The notes: generated from the letters alone by a model not told the origin. A DNA stretch of 64,000 nucleotides from Annona cherimola (GCA_030490835.1 CM059972.1:41271452-41335451), one strand, 5' to 3'; counted from the first letter of the stretch, positions 1 to 10,948 are shown. Translations and numbers: made by a program.

Positions 1-606
1 GATAAGTACATGTTCAAAAATAAATTTAACATCTCATTAAGGTTCAACTTTTCCTAACTCAAAGATTTTGAAATTCCAATTATGGTTTGCTTACAAGACA
101 TACAAGAGTTCAAAGTGGGGTCTCGATCAGTCTAATATCACAATTTATGCATGAATTACCCAAAATTTTCAAAAAAATTTGAATTTTATTTTTTCAATTT
201 TTTTTACAATGTCACAAAAATTATAATCATGATAAAAATATAATCATCGGGGCAGTGAAAGAAATATTCAAAGAAAATTAATGCAATGCATTCACCCCCA
301 CACTTGAAATTGACATTGTCCTCAATGAAAATCATGTCATCAAAATAAAGGAAGTAATTGTAAAAATGTGAGATGTTAACTTCCCTATTTTGGCGAGTTG
401 CACTGAAATTTCATCTCATGGTGCTTTCTTCCAAGTAGGCTCTAAAAATAACCAATAAAACTCCAAATTAAAAAGTATTAAAATTCTAAAGGAAACTAAA
501 AGAAAATAATAAAATTAAAACTCCCCTAAAAGAAAAAAGGAAAGTTCGGGTTGCCTCCCGAAAGCGCTTGGTTTAAAGTCGTCAGCCTGACTTCAGTTTG
601 ATCATC
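1..606 (-). other. 3' non-coding region of the Gypsy element
   Basis: No gene is present. Read on the minus strand, this stretch has two marks seen downstream of the coding region in Athila/Tat-type Gypsy elements: a GGGAGGCAACCCGAAC block near 545-560, and a GAGGACAATG...AAGTGTGGGGGTGA block near 291-325 that resembles the sequence before the 3' LTR. The rest is AT-rich. No reverse transcriptase or integrase fragment was seen. Confidence 0.6.
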
Positions 607-957
607 TTATGTCAACCAACTCCAACTTTTGCATTTCCATGATTCTTTTTTCTTGCCTCCAGATTTTCTCGCATCCGTCGTTCTTTGAATTTGCCTCCAT
701 ATTTGCTTGAGAACTTTTCCTGCCAATGAACTGCTGTAATTAGTTTTAAAAGAACGACAAGAAGGAAAATGAATAGTTACTAGCTTGTCAGCTTTTCTCT
801 TTTGTTCATCAGATTTTTGTTGTTTTGATCTCCCGCTTTCAGATGGTGCTACAGATTTAGCAACTTGTTGATTCAGGTCTTCCACAGCTTCTCCTTTACT
901 TATAGACTTCTGAGTTAGGTTGCTTGAAATTCCTTTGTCCGTTGACTAATTGACCAT
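607..957 (-). pseudogene. Basic C-terminal tail of the Gypsy Gag-protease frame
   Basis: Across the solo LTR at 963-2522, the protease frame continues here. One in-frame TAG comes shortly after the junction, then an open frame runs to a stop at 607. The ATG-initiated part (607-885) is 92 residues, lysine- and serine-rich, with no known domain that I recognise. In autonomous relatives a reverse transcriptase would follow the protease at this point. Here the frame ends and the 3' non-coding block begins, so the segment marks where pol is missing. It could be a remnant of a linker, or a new C-terminus of a Gag-protease-only element. Confidence 0.5.
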
Positions 958-1680
958 GTCAATGTTGGTCCCGAGTTAATGGCAATTACCCAAGAGAGGA
1001 GGAGTGAATTGGGTATTTAAAATTTTTCAACTTAAACAGAAACTTTACCTCGGATTAATCTAGTCCCCTTTATGAAGAAACAAAATGGAAAGCAATATAG
1101 TGCAGAGACTAGAAATAAATATCAACAAACAAGATTTTATAGTGGTTCGGGCAACCTTCTCTACTCCACTCTTCCAAGCTCACACCTCTTGTGACTTGGG
1201 TTCCACTATGTATTTCACAAATACAACTAGAGCCACTGCTCTCTTCTAGATTCCAGCTCTAAAGGGCATCAACAATTCACAGCACAAGTAGGTGACGAGT
1301 TCCACTCCAATCACACACTACTTTGCTTACACTTGATCTTAGTTACCCAAACTAAATCAAGTTCAATACAACAAGAAATAACAAAATAGAGTTTCTACAC
1401 GTTACTATTGTGTAGAGGCAGATTTGGCGCAGAGAAGAACTTGTAACGTAAGCTTAATGATTCAGCAGGCAGCTCTTGGCAGTTTGGAAGCAAGGTTCTT
1501 CTTCTAGATGTTGCCTTGATCACTTAATGCTCTTAGAGATGGGAGTTATGTTCATTCAATGATTTTTCAACTACCCTCCTCGTTCATATTGAATGCTTAT
1601 ATAATTTGTGCGGGAATCCGAACGTTTGGAGGTAGGTGGCGCGCATTTAATGCGCCAACGTTCGAAAATTTTCCGACCGT

Positions 1681-1855
1681 TGCGACCCAAGTCGCAGGTG
1701 GAGTCGACTTCGGGTGCCACTTCGCCCAAGTCGCAGATGGAGTCGACTTCGGGTGCCACTTCGCCTGTTCGCAACTTCTTCAAGTTCAATTTAGGTCAAC
1801 TTGGTTTTCGACTTGACCCAAGTCGCAGGTGAAGTCGACTTCGGGTACGACTTCA
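1681..1855. repeat. GTCGAC nested-palindrome array, TATA-proximal block of solo LTR A
   Basis: Three units of the pattern AAGTCGCA - spacer - AGTCGACTT - spacer - (T)GCGACTT. The outer arms of a unit are complementary and the centre is itself palindromic. Some outer arms have decayed (for example GTGCCACTT replacing GTGCGACTT), while the central GTCGAC is kept. Confidence 0.85.
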
Positions 1856-2190
1856 CTTCCTCAGCTTGCTTGATGAACTTGAAATCTTCGGAGATGACTT
1901 TGATCACTTGATTTTCTTCATATTGATTGTTCTCCCTTGATTTATATCTCTTTGGAACACTATATGATTATTTACATAGAAAACCTTGGATTCCTTTTCT
2001 TGAGTTCTTGAGTACTTGAATCTTGGAATGCATGAGAGATGTCCAAATGTATGATCTCGATTCTTCATGAAAATATGCAACTTTGCTTGCTCTGGACTTC
2101 ATTTGATTTTCATTTGAGTGTTTGAATTATCTTGGCCTTCATCTCACTTGAATCTGTCATTGAATTAACTCGTTCAGCAATTTCCGCACT

Positions 2191-2386
2191 GAAGTCGAAG
2201 CTGGAGTCGACTTGGTCTGCGACTTCACCCAAGTCGCATGCGGAGTCGACTTGGGATGCGACTTCGGCAGCTCTCGTCCCCGATTTCAACTCTGGACGAA
2301 AATGACGAGCTGAAGTCACTACTGGAGTCGACTTGGGGATCGACTTGGCCAAAGTCAATGCCTGAGTCGACTTGAAAATCGACTTG
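2191..2386. repeat. GTCGAC nested-palindrome array, distal block of solo LTR A
   Basis: Four GTCGAC centres with AAGTCG/CGACTT arms at variable distance. This corresponds to the distal block in the other LTRs of this group. Confidence 0.85.
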
Positions 2387-2522
2387 ACTTTCCATGCTTC
2401 ATATTCTTCATTTTTATAACCTTCAATCATCTTCATAAACATGTTAGTAACCAACACTTACTCAAATTGGTTTGTTAATCATCAAAACATAAACTTGGCT
2501 TATTTTCCATATGTTTCCAACA

Positions 2523-3306
2523 GTCAACCCGTAAACAAGAGTTATCAAGAGAGGGGTTTTTCATGGGCGAGAAGAGGTTGAATTCGATTTTCTCATCTCT
2601 AACTGTCAGAAAAAGTTGACCATTCTTTACGTCGATGATGGCTCCAGCAGTGGCTAAGAAAGGTCATCCAAGAATGATTAGAATTTTGCAGTCCTCCTCC
2701 ACTTTGAGGACTACAAAGTCGACTGGGATGAACAGCTTGCCGACTTTCAAGGGAACGTCTTCAAGAATGCTAACTGAAAATTCGATTGATCGATCGGCCA
2801 GTTGGAGAGACATAGAAGTAGGTTTTGGATCGCCGATGTTCAGCTTTTTACAGATGGAGAGAGGGATCAGACTTACATTGGCTCTGAGATCACATAGCTC
2901 CTTGCTAATTTGGACATTCCCAAGAGCACAAGGAATAGAAAAGCTCCCAGGATCTTCTAGCTTTTCAGGTAGCTTGTTCTACAAGATGGTGTTGCACTCC
3001 TTAGTTAGTGCAATGGTTTCGTGCTCCTCGAGCTTTCTTTTGTTGGACAGCATCTCCTTTAGGAATTTTGCATAAGTCGGCATCTGAGAGATCATGTCAA
3101 GGAAGGGCACACTGATTGATAGGTTCTTGAGTGTTGAAATAAATTTCTCAAACTGCTTTGGAAGTTTTGCCTGTCCTGCCTTTGTGGGAAGGGAAGAGAA
3201 GGCTTGTAAGGAGGTGGTGGGACGTACGGCTTCTCCACCACTAGTTCGGGTTGTTGCTCATCTTCTTGCTTTTGTTCACGCTCGACCTCTTTTTCAGTGT
3301 CAGTTT
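2523..3306 (-). pseudogene. Gypsy retropepsin-like protease segment (damaged)
   Basis: Read on the minus strand, this gives a proline-rich linker, then a region matching the retropepsin-like domain of Athila/Tat polyproteins, with an ILGRPFLATAGAIIDV motif and a CLRVD motif near its end. The active-site loop, usually D-[ST/L]-G-A, reads D-L-R-A-N here (Asp codon at 2889-2891, Arg replacing Gly at 2883-2885). That should abolish catalysis. A one-base shift near 3175 separates the linker from the protease frame. The segment is bounded by solo LTRs A and B and is continuous with gag beyond LTR B. I infer that it is non-functional. Confidence 0.75.
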
Positions 3307-4093
3307 TGTTGGTCCCGAGTTAATGGCAAAACCCAAGATGGGAGGGGTGAATTGGGTTCTTATAAAATTCTTCGGTAAATTAAAACTTAACTCCTTGAAA
3401 GCTTAACCCCCTTGATTGAAACAAATAGAGAGCAATGAAATAATGAAAGCATTAAGGTAAACAGTAGGCAAGATTTATAGTGGTTCGGGCAACCTCTCCC
3501 TACTCCACTCTTCCAAGCTCACACACCGTTGTGACTTCGGTTCCACTATGTATTCCGCGAATACACTTAGAGTCTCCGCTCTCTTCTAGATTCTAGCTTT
3601 AGGGGGCATACACAATCAGAGCCTATGCTCTCTTCTAGATTCTAGCTCTAGGGGGCTTATACACTTGATACAAGTAGGTGATGAGTTCAACTCCAATCAC
3701 AACTCTACTTGCAATGTCTTGGTTTGTTACAACAAACTCAAACCAAGACCAATCACAAAGAATAATGAAAATAAGGAAGATCTACACTTTACTGAGTTGT
3801 GTAGGCAAGATTCAGCTTGAGGAAGAGTTTGCAGAAGCAACCGGTTGTATATCGTTGATGCTACTTGCAACTTGAAGCTCGTTCTTCCTTTGAAAGTGTA
3901 TAGATCACTCAAATTTAGAGAAAAGCAAATGGGAGCTCTTGTTTGCACTTCTTTTCTCTCTTTAGACAATGTAGTGTGTGTATTCTCGTTTGCTTGAGTG
4001 TCTATTTATAGAATGGGGAAGATATGAACGTTATAGAAGTGGTTGGTGCGCAATAAATGTTCCAACGTTCAAAAATTCGAACGTTGGTTCCCT

Positions 4094-4261
4094 AAGTCGC
4101 AGGTGGAGTCGACTTCGTCTGCGACTTGGCTTCCCAAGTCGCAACTGGAGTCGACTTCGTGTGCGACTTCAGTTCCGCATTTCTCAAGTCTGAGTCTGGG
4201 TCGACTTGGTTTCAGACTTGACCTCAAGTCGATATTGGAGTCGACTTGGGTTGCGACTTGA
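4094..4261. repeat. GTCGAC array, TATA-proximal block of solo LTR B
   Basis: Four GTCGAC centres. The first unit has arms AAGTCGCAG / CTGCGACTT, a perfect 9-bp stem around the palindromic centre. Confidence 0.85.
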
Positions 4262-4564
4262 CCTGTCTTTGTGCTGAAATTTGCTTGGTCCTTGTTTGAT
4301 TTCCTCTAGCTTACTTAGCTTTCTTTCTTGAATCTTCTTACTTCTGAAATGGCTTCTTATATTTGTAAATCTTCTTGAAGGACTTGTCTTAGATTGCTTT
4401 CCATAGTAGTCTTCATGACTTGAACTTCTTCATCTTCAACTATGTTCGAAGCTGTGCCTTGGACTTGAGAATTGTTAATGAGCTTGTACCCTTAATTTGG
4501 ATTTGAAAAATCCCAAGTTGATCTTGAAAAGGAGCTTGAATCTGTATTTTGGACTTTGAAGAAC

Positions 4565-4846
4565 TCAAGTCAAACTTGGGGTCGACTTCGTCTGCGACTT
4601 CGGCATTTTTGTACCCCAAAATCAGCTCTGGAGTGTTTTTTCCGTCTGAAGTCGATGCTGGAGTCGACTTCATTTGCGACTTGGCTTCCCAAGTCGCAAG
4701 TGGAGTCGACTTGGCCTGCGACTTCACCTGCTTTTCCTTCCAATTTGAATTTTGCTGTGAGGTTCTGTTTCAAGTCGAATATGGAGTCGACTTTGGGATC
4801 GACTTCACCCTAAGTCGAAGTCCAAGTCGACTTGGATATCGACTTG
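4565..4846. repeat. GTCGAC array, distal block of solo LTR B
   Basis: Five GTCGAC centres at 4565-4846. Units alternate between TGCGACTT-type and ATCGACTT-type outer arms, as in the other LTRs. Confidence 0.85.
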
Positions 4847-4974
4847 GCTACTTCAGTTCCTTAAATCATTCAACATAGGCATTAGTATTCTCAATATACT
4901 CAAATTAGCCTTTGTTAATCATCAAAACTCATGCTTTGGTCAATTTTGTTTTGTTTTAAACATTGTTTCCAACA

Positions 4975-5917
4975 AGTTTGAGGTGGGTGAGGTGGGTCGA
5001 GCTGCTTTCCACTCCGCAAGGTAACTACCTGCACTTGTTCTCTAGGGTTTAATTCAAGTTGGCTAGTGAGTTTGCCTTGGTCTCTATGGGATGTGGTAGT
5101 GGCATGTCGGGCAATTTGGTTTTCAAGAAGTTTAATATGGGTTTTCATTTGGCTCATTTCTTCAAGTAGTTTATCAATCAAAGGATCAGAGGATGGTGCT
5201 TGGGGTGGTGCAGGTAGCGCGGGCTGAGTTTGGTATGAGGGAGGGTTCAGTGGTCTTCTTAGGAAACCAGGTGGCTTATTATTTTGAGCATAATTTTGGG
5301 TGTTTGACTGGTTTGCCCAAGAGAAATTGGGGTGGTTCCTCCATCCAAGGTTGTAAGTATTCGAGTAAGGGTTACCATAAGTGAGAGTATCATACTAGTT
5401 GTTGAATGCATTAGCCTGCTCGCTTCTGGTGTCCTGGCTGGCAAAACTGCACTCAGAAGTGTAGTGTGAAGCTCCAAAGATCTCACATGAAATTTATTGA
5501 GAAGAAGATGCATTCCGATCTGTGGGTTCCTGCTTCTTTTGTTGCAAAAGTTGATCAATTTTAGCATGAAGAGAATTTATGAATTTGATATCATATACAT
5601 TACCTCGCTGAGAGGGTCCTCGGGTGTCGCCGTATTGAGAATCATAAAGAGTCAAGTCATCGAGGAGTTTGAGAGCTTCCTTGTTAGTGAGTCGCATGAA
5701 TCGGCCACCAGCGGCTGAATTAACGGCGCTTCGGCTAGGTCGATCGAGTCCATTGAAAAAAATTTCAATAATGTCGCCTTGCGAGATGCCATGATGAGGA
5801 CACTTGCGCTGCAGATCTTTCATTCTCTCCCACGCATCATATAGAGTTTCGCCATCTTTTTGGACGAACTGATTGATTTCATCTCGAATTTTCCTAGTTT
5901 TAGTGGGTGGAAAGAAT
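4975..5917 (-). pseudogene. Gypsy gag, C-terminal half
   Basis: The minus-strand frame (clearest at 5494-5823) encodes the second half of a Retrotrans_gag-type domain, with motifs such as FPPTKTRKIRDEI, WERMKDLQRKCPHHG and FFNGLDRPSR that match the Athila/Tat gag family. It is followed by a Gln-rich linker and a coiled region ending in a VVTLRSGKQL motif, which typically lies between gag and protease in these elements. An in-frame TAG at 5395-5397 interrupts it. The Copia dimer interrupts the same gag domain at 5917/21442, and the frame resumes on the other side once one copy of AGAAT is discounted. Confidence 0.8.
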
Positions 5918-6601
5918 TGTTGGGTCCCGAATTGATGGCAAAACCCAAGAGGGGAGGGGTGAATTGGGTTCTTAAAAATTTATAACTCAAATAGAAACTT
6001 TACCCCGGATTAATCTAGTCCCCTTGAATGAAGAAACAGAATGGAAAGCAAAGTAATGTAGAGAGCAGAAATAAAAACAAGTAGATAAGAATTTTTATAG
6101 TGGTTCGGGCAACCTCCCTACTCCACTCTTCCAAGCTCACACACCTTGTGACTTGGGTTCCACTATTGTATTCTCTCAATACAATTAGAGCCTCTTGCTC
6201 TCTTCTAGATTCAAAGCTCTAGGGGGCATATACAACTAGAGCCTCTTGCTCTCTTCTAGATTCTAGCTCTAGGGGGCATCAACAACTAGCACAAGTAGGT
6301 GATGAGTCACACTCCAATCACACACTACTTTGCTATCACTTGATCTTAGCTACCCAAGCTAAATCAAGTTCAATACAAACAAATAATCAATGAAAGAAAT
6401 CTACACTTTACAGATGTGTAGAAGCAGTTTGGCGCAGAGAAGAACTTGTGGTAGGCTTTGAAGAATCTGAAGTGAAGCTCTTGCAGTTTTGAAGTGTAGT
6501 TCTTCCTCTCTTGATTGGCTTGATCACTTTAATGCTCTTGTAGATAGGAGTTATGCTCACTTAATGTTTTCCAACTACTTCCCTCGTCCACCATGAATGC
6601 C

Positions 6602-6608
6602 ATTTATA
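6602..6608 (-). promoter_or_regulatory. TATA-box candidate of the dimer LTR
   Basis: TATAAAT on the minus strand lies just downstream (in element sense) of the GTCGAC blocks and upstream of the conserved R/U5 block. The equivalent boxes are at 13542-13548 and 20482-20488. This is inferred from position and consensus only. Confidence 0.5.
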
Positions 6609-6683
6609 ATTTTGGAGGGAATCCGAACGTTAGAAGGTAGGTGGCGCGCATTTAATGCGCCAACGTTCGAATAAAATCCGACC

Positions 6684-6890
6684 GTTGCGACTCAAGTCGC
6701 AGGTGGAGTCGACTTCGGGTGCGACTTCGCCCAAGTCGCAGATGAAGTCGACTTCGGGTGCGACTTCGCGAACTTCGGTCTTCAGTTTCAACGCTGGAAG
6801 GTTTCGCCCGTTCTGAAGTCGATCATGAAGTCGACTTGGCTTTGCGACTTCACTCAAGTCTCAGATGGGGTCGACTTGGCCTTGCGACTT
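6684..6890. repeat. GTCGAC array, TATA-proximal block of LTR1 (also 13624-13830 and 20564-20770)
   Basis: Four GTCGAC centres (starting at 6708, 6747, 6830 and 6870). The first unit has AAGTCGCA (6694-6701) and TGCGACTT (6720-6727) as complementary arms. The second centre extends to a 12-bp palindrome, GAAGTCGACTTC. Confidence 0.9.
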
Positions 6891-7144
6891 CACTGTCATG
6901 ATGTTCTTGAACATTTGTGAATCTTGAAAATCTTGACTTTGATTCATCTTGAATCTTGACTCATGTAATCTTAGATATCTTCTTGATTTGAATGATTGAG
7001 TTTATGCTTCTTGCTTGTACTTGGATTTGTCTTCAAATGTTTCAGCTTGAGTATCTATGTTGCCTTGATCTTCATCTTCATTTAGTTTGGCTTGAAATCA
7101 AGTAATCCATAACTTGTCATTTGAAGTTTTCCGTCTGCCTGAGC

Positions 7145-7426
7145 GAAGTCGATGTCTGAGTCGACTTCGGCTGCGACTTCACCTCAAGTCGCACATGGAG
7201 TCGACTTGGGGTGCGACTTCGGCACGTTGTGTTCTGAACGTCGACTTTGGAAGGTTTTGCTCGACTGAAGTCGATGGTGAGGTCGACTTCGTTTGCGACT
7301 TGGCTACCCAAGTCGCAGGTGGAGTCGACTTGGCCTGCGACTTCACCTTCCTGTCTTCCGTTTTCAACTCTGGACAGTTCTGCACATTTGAAGTCGATCT
7401 TGAAGTCGACTTGGGGAACGACTTGG
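7145..7426. repeat. GTCGAC array, distal block of LTR1 (also 14085-14366 and 21025-21306)
   Basis: Six GTCGAC centres (7160, 7200, 7240, 7282, 7324, 7405). The best unit has a perfect 10-bp stem, AAGTCGCAGG (7310-7319) with CCTGCGACTT (7334-7343), around a 14-nt loop that contains AGTCGACT. Confidence 0.9.
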
Positions 7427-7561
7427 CCTTCCATACTTGTTTTTCTTCAAATGGTTATTCCTTAAACATTTCCACAAACTTGTTAGTAGCCAAGACTTAC
7501 TCAAATTGATTTGTTAATCATCAAAACATAGATTTAGCTAGTTTTCCACATATTTCCAACA

Positions 7562-7873
7562 ATCTCCCCCTTTTTGATGATTGACAAAACCGATTTGAGT
7601 GTATACCTTTCAATTAAAAAATAACATACTTAGCAATAAAATAACATGCTTAGCAATCCTTCAATATTTAACAAACATTCAAACTCTTTTCCCAATCATA
7701 TCAAATCCTTTTCTTCTTAAGCATATTCATATGAATTCAATCCTATTCTTCTCCCCCTTTGGACTCAAATCCTACTCTTCTCCCCCTTTTTGTCAATATA
7801 TCAAAAAGGTTAGAGGGTAAAGAAACAAGTGGGTTTGCTCCCCCTAAATGGGTGCTCCCCCTCAATTTATGCT
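7562..7873 (-). other. Polypurine tract and short 3' untranslated region of dimer unit 1
   Basis: The main polypurine tract, AAAAAGGGGGAGAT on the minus strand, occupies 7562-7575 against the LTR. Further GGGGGAG-type purine runs lie near 7750, 7780, 7839 and 7853. Pol ends at 7874, so no room is left for the env-position gene found in the plus-strand relative at 36236-37818. Confidence 0.75.
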
Positions 7874-10800
7874 TTAAGTGAGTTCAAGCATTCCCATGTC
7901 ATTTCTAATCTTATAAAATGCTTCTTTTGCTAGGGGCTTAGTGAATATATCTGCAACTTGATCCTCTGTTCTTACATATACCAAACATATGTCATGATTT
8001 TCTACATGTTCTCTAATGAAATGATGTCTAAGGTCTATATGTTTGGTCCTAGAATGCAAGACTGGATTCTTGGTTAGACATATGGCACTGGTATTGTCAC
8101 ATTTGATAGGTATATCTTTAAAATCCATGCCATAGTCCCTAAGTTGCTGTTTCATCCAAAGTAATTGAGCACAACAGCTCCCGGCGGCAATATATTCGGC
8201 TTCCGCCGTAGATAGAGCAACACTAGTTTGTTTTCTTGAAAACCATGAAACCAACATGCTTCCAAGAAACTGACATGTTCCACTAGTGCTTTTTCTATCT
8301 ACTTTGTAACCAGCAAAATCCGCATCCGAGTAGCCGATTAGATCAAAATTAGAGCCCTTTGGATACCATAGTCCTAAATTGGTAGTGTCTACTAGATATC
8401 TAAAAATTCTTTTCACAGCTACCAAGTGTGATTCTTTTGGGCATGATTGAAACCTAGAGCACATACACACACTAAACAAAATATCTGGCCTAGAAGCAGT
8501 TAAATACAATAAGGAACCTATCATGCTTCTATACAATTTTAAATCAACTACTTTGCCCTTCTCATCTTTGTCCATTTTGATTGTGGAGCTCATGGGCGTG
8601 TTTGCTCCTTTGCTATTCTCCATGCCAAACTTCTTTAGCATTTCCTTGATATACTTGGACTGGTTTATGAAGATTCCTTCATTTAATTGCTTGATTTGCA
8701 GTCCAAGGAAGAAGTTTAGCTCTCCCATCATGCTCATCTCAAACTCTTTCTGCATAAGCTCAGAAAATTCTTGGCAAAGAGTTTCATTAGTAGCACCAAA
8801 AATAATATCATCTACATAAATCTGAATGATCAATATATCCTTTCCATTGTACTTGATAAACAAAGTGGTGTCTACATTTCCTTTTTGAAAATCATGATCA
8901 ATCAGAAATTTGCTTAGTCTATCATACCAAGCTCTTGGAGCTTGTTTTAATTCATATAATGCTTTGGTTAGCTTGTATACAAATTTAGATTGATCTTTTT
9001 CCTCAAATCCAGGTGGTTGTTCTACATACACCTCTTCATTTATATAACCATTCAGAAATGCACTTTTGACATCCATTTGAAACAATTTAAAGTTCATGTG
9101 AGATGCAAAAGCTAGTAAGATGCGAATTGCCTCTAATCTAGCAACCGGGGCATAGGATTCTTCAAAATCTATTCCTTCTTCTTGTGAGTATCCTTTTGCC
9201 TCAAGTCTAGCTTTGTTCCTCACTACAAGTCCACTTTCATCTAATTTGTTCCTAAAGACCCACTTGGTGCCAATAATAGTACAATCATTTGGTCTAGGAA
9301 CAAGGTGCCAAACTTGATTTCTTTCAAATTGATTTAGCTCTTCTTGCATTGCTATAATCCAGTTTTCATCATCAAGAGCTTGTTCAATATTAGAAGGTTC
9401 AATCTTGGATACAAAAGCATATTGTCCACACACATTTTGCTTTGACCTTCTCGTTTTTACACCTTCATACACATTTCCTATAACTTGCTCAATTGGATGT
9501 GCATGATTGAATTTTAAATCAGTTGGAGGTTTATAGGAATTGTTACCTTCACTTACCCTTTCCTCCATGGAATCTTCTTGCTTTTCCACATGCAGCCTTT
9601 CAAGGCCATTTGCTATGTCATCTGCATCACTTGAATCATCCTTTCTTTCAAAGCATGGGTTAGTTTCATCAAAAACAACATGTATGGATTCTTCTACAAC
9701 TTGGTTTCGTTTATTGAAAACTCTATATGCTTTGCTATTTGATGAATAACCAAGGAATATTGCTTCATCACTTTTAGCATCAAGTTTTCCCAAGTTGGTT
9801 TTTCCATTGTTCAGAACATAACATGTGCATCCAAAAGCATGAAAATAAGATATGTTTGGTTTCCTTCCTTTCCATAGCTCATATGGGGTCTTTTTCAAGA
9901 TTGCTCTAATGGTAACTCGATTTAAAACATGACAAGCTGTGCTCATAGCTTCACCCCAAAACTTCTTGGATAATTTGCTCTCATTTATCATTGTTCTAGC
10001 CATCTCTTGTATAGTTCTGTTTTTCCTTTCAACTACTCCATTTTGTTGTGGAGTTCTTGGTGCAGAAAATGTGTGATGAATTCCTTTTTCATTACATAAT
10101 TCTATGAATCGTTTGTTTTCAAATTCACCACCATGGTCACTTCTTATAGACATAATAGTACTTTGTTTTTCATTTTCCACCAAGTTTACAAAAGTTGAAA
10201 ACATAGAGAAAGCTTCATCTTTGCTAGCTAAGAGAATTATCCATGTGAATCTTGAAAAGTCATCTACAATAACAAATACATATTTCTTTCCACCAATGGT
10301 TAAAATGTCGGATGGTCCATATAGATCCATGTGTAGCAATTCAAGTGGCCTTGTGGTGGAAATCTCCTTTTTGGTAGAAAAAGACATCTTTGGTTGTTTA
10401 GATAATTGACATGCCTTGCAAATTTTGTCTTTGTCATATTTCAACTTTGGCAAGCCTTCTACCAAATTCTTTTTCCATAGGGTCTTTATGTTTGACATAT
10501 TCACATGTCCAAGTCTTTTATGCCAAACCCATGGATCATTTTCAATGGCCATTAGACATTGACCATCTAGTTCATCAAGTGAAATCAAATATACATTTCC
10601 ATGTCTTCTTCCACTAAACATGATATGCTCACCATCAAATACATTGCATATAGATGATTCAAACACAACCTTATATCCTTTATCACATAATTGGCTAATG
10701 CTCATTAAGTTACGCTTGAGTCCTTCAACAAACAAAACATCCTCCATGCATGCATTTGAGCTACTGTAAATATTTCCTTTACCTTTGATTTTACCTTTCT

Positions 10801-10948
10801 CATTATTACCAAAGGCAACCGTTCCGTCGTTGCAAGGCTTAAGTTTGTGAAATAAGCTTCTTTCTCCAGTCATGTGCCTTGAACAACCGCTGTCCATGAA
10901 CCATATACTGTTTGCCTTTGCCTTGAAACAAATCTGAAAAATAAGCAA
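7874..10948 (-). CDS. pol: Copia pol polyprotein, dimer unit 1
   Basis: A 1024-residue open frame. Domains in order: aspartic protease (D-S-G at 19-21), HHCC pre-integrase zinc site (H143, H148, C177, C180), integrase core (D208, D271, E307, a D-D-35-E arrangement), reverse transcriptase (Asp626 region, YVDD at 711-714), and RNase H (D875, E916, D951). It ends in the ADIFTKPL motif usual for plant Copia. The listed start is a TTG; there is no ATG nearby, and the frame is open up to 10975, overlapping gag by 20 nt in the +1 frame. It is therefore probably made by recoding or RNA processing, not by its own initiation. Residue 583 is Glu where unit 2 and the plus-strand element have Val, in a conserved reverse transcriptase motif, so activity may be reduced. 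Confidence 0.93.
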   Translation of the reverse strand: MLIFQICFKAKANSIWFMDSGCSRHMTGERSLFHKLKPCNDGTVAFGNNEKGKIKGKGNIYSSSNACMEDVLFVEGLKRNLMSISQLCDKGYKVVFESSICNVFDGEHIMFSGRRHGNVYLISLDELDGQCLMAIENDPWVWHKRLGHVNMSNIKTLWKKNLVEGLPKLKYDKDKICKACQLSKQPKMSFSTKKEISTTRPLELLHMDLYGPSDILTIGGKKYVFVIVDDFSRFTWIILLASKDEAFSMFSTFVNLVENEKQSTIMSIRSDHGGEFENKRFIELCNEKGIHHTFSAPRTPQQNGVVERKNRTIQEMARTMINESKLSKKFWGEAMSTACHVLNRVTIRAILKKTPYELWKGRKPNISYFHAFGCTCYVLNNGKTNLGKLDAKSDEAIFLGYSSNSKAYRVFNKRNQVVEESIHVVFDETNPCFERKDDSSDADDIANGLERLHVEKQEDSMEERVSEGNNSYKPPTDLKFNHAHPIEQVIGNVYEGVKTRRSKQNVCGQYAFVSKIEPSNIEQALDDENWIIAMQEELNQFERNQVWHLVPRPNDCTIIGTKWVFRNKLDESGLVVRNKARLEAKGYSQEEGIDFEESYAPVARLEAIRILLAFASHMNFKLFQMDVKSAFLNGYINEEVYVEQPPGFEEKDQSKFVYKLTKALYELKQAPRAWYDRLSKFLIDHDFQKGNVDTTLFIKYNGKDILIIQIYVDDIIFGATNETLCQEFSELMQKEFEMSMMGELNFFLGLQIKQLNEGIFINQSKYIKEMLKKFGMENSKGANTPMSSTIKMDKDEKGKVVDLKLYRSMIGSLLYLTASRPDILFSVCMCSRFQSCPKESHLVAVKRIFRYLVDTTNLGLWYPKGSNFDLIGYSDADFAGYKVDRKSTSGTCQFLGSMLVSWFSRKQTSVALSTAEAEYIAAGSCCAQLLWMKQQLRDYGMDFKDIPIKCDNTSAICLTKNPVLHSRTKHIDLRHHFIREHVENHDICLVYVRTEDQVADIFTKPLAKEAFYKIRNDMGMLELT

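Larger units (their letters stand above)
963..2522 (-). repeat. Solo LTR A, Sirevirus-type Copia
   Basis: On the plus strand it begins TGTTGGTCCCGAG and ends GTTTCCAACA, so the LTR reads on the minus strand. Its 1560 bp are bordered by the 5-bp duplication GTCAA (958-962 and 2523-2527). No internal region is present, so it is a solo LTR produced by LTR-LTR recombination. It shares the R/U5 block around 1140-1265 and the two GTCGAC array blocks with the other Sirevirus-type LTRs, but is clearly diverged from them. Short frames inside it are translations of the repeat array, not genes. Confidence 0.9.
3307..4974 (-). repeat. Solo LTR B, Sirevirus-type Copia
   Basis: This 1668-bp LTR (TGTTGGTCCCGAG ... 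GTTTCCAACA on the plus strand) is flanked by the duplication AGTTT (3302-3306 and 4975-4979). It has the same architecture as the other LTRs: an R/U5 block at 3307-3970, a TATAAATA-type box on the minus strand at about 4004-4011, and two GTCGAC blocks upstream of it in element orientation. Two copies of the roughly 50-bp CTCTTCTAGATTCTAGCTC-type repeat lie at about 3569-3664. Confidence 0.9.
5918..7561 (-). repeat. LTR1 of the Copia dimer (3' LTR of unit 1)
   Basis: On the plus strand it runs from TGTTGGGTCCCG to TATTTCCAACA. In element orientation U3 is at 6609-7561, and R/U5 at about 5918-6570. Apparent private differences from LTR2 and LTR3 include T at 6086 and an A in the CATCAACAAC block near 6270. 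Confidence 0.93.

Noticed and set aside
1559..1832. Open frames with repeated EVDSTCDLG or SQVESTSGATS-type peptides (also 7114-7509, 14054-14449, 29154-29499 and equivalents)
   Set aside because: They are translations of the GTCGAC arrays in several frames and both strands, inside LTR U3 regions, without codon-like conservation.
7310..7343. Site-specific recombination site of the loxP kind (34 bp, inverted arms)
   Set aside because: The 34-bp length is a coincidence: the centre is palindromic, the units are in arrays, and no recombinase gene is nearby.
6684..7426. CRISPR-like array of regularly spaced short repeats
   Set aside because: Spacing is irregular, the spacers are themselves repeated, the DNA is a plant retrotransposon LTR, and no cas genes exist.
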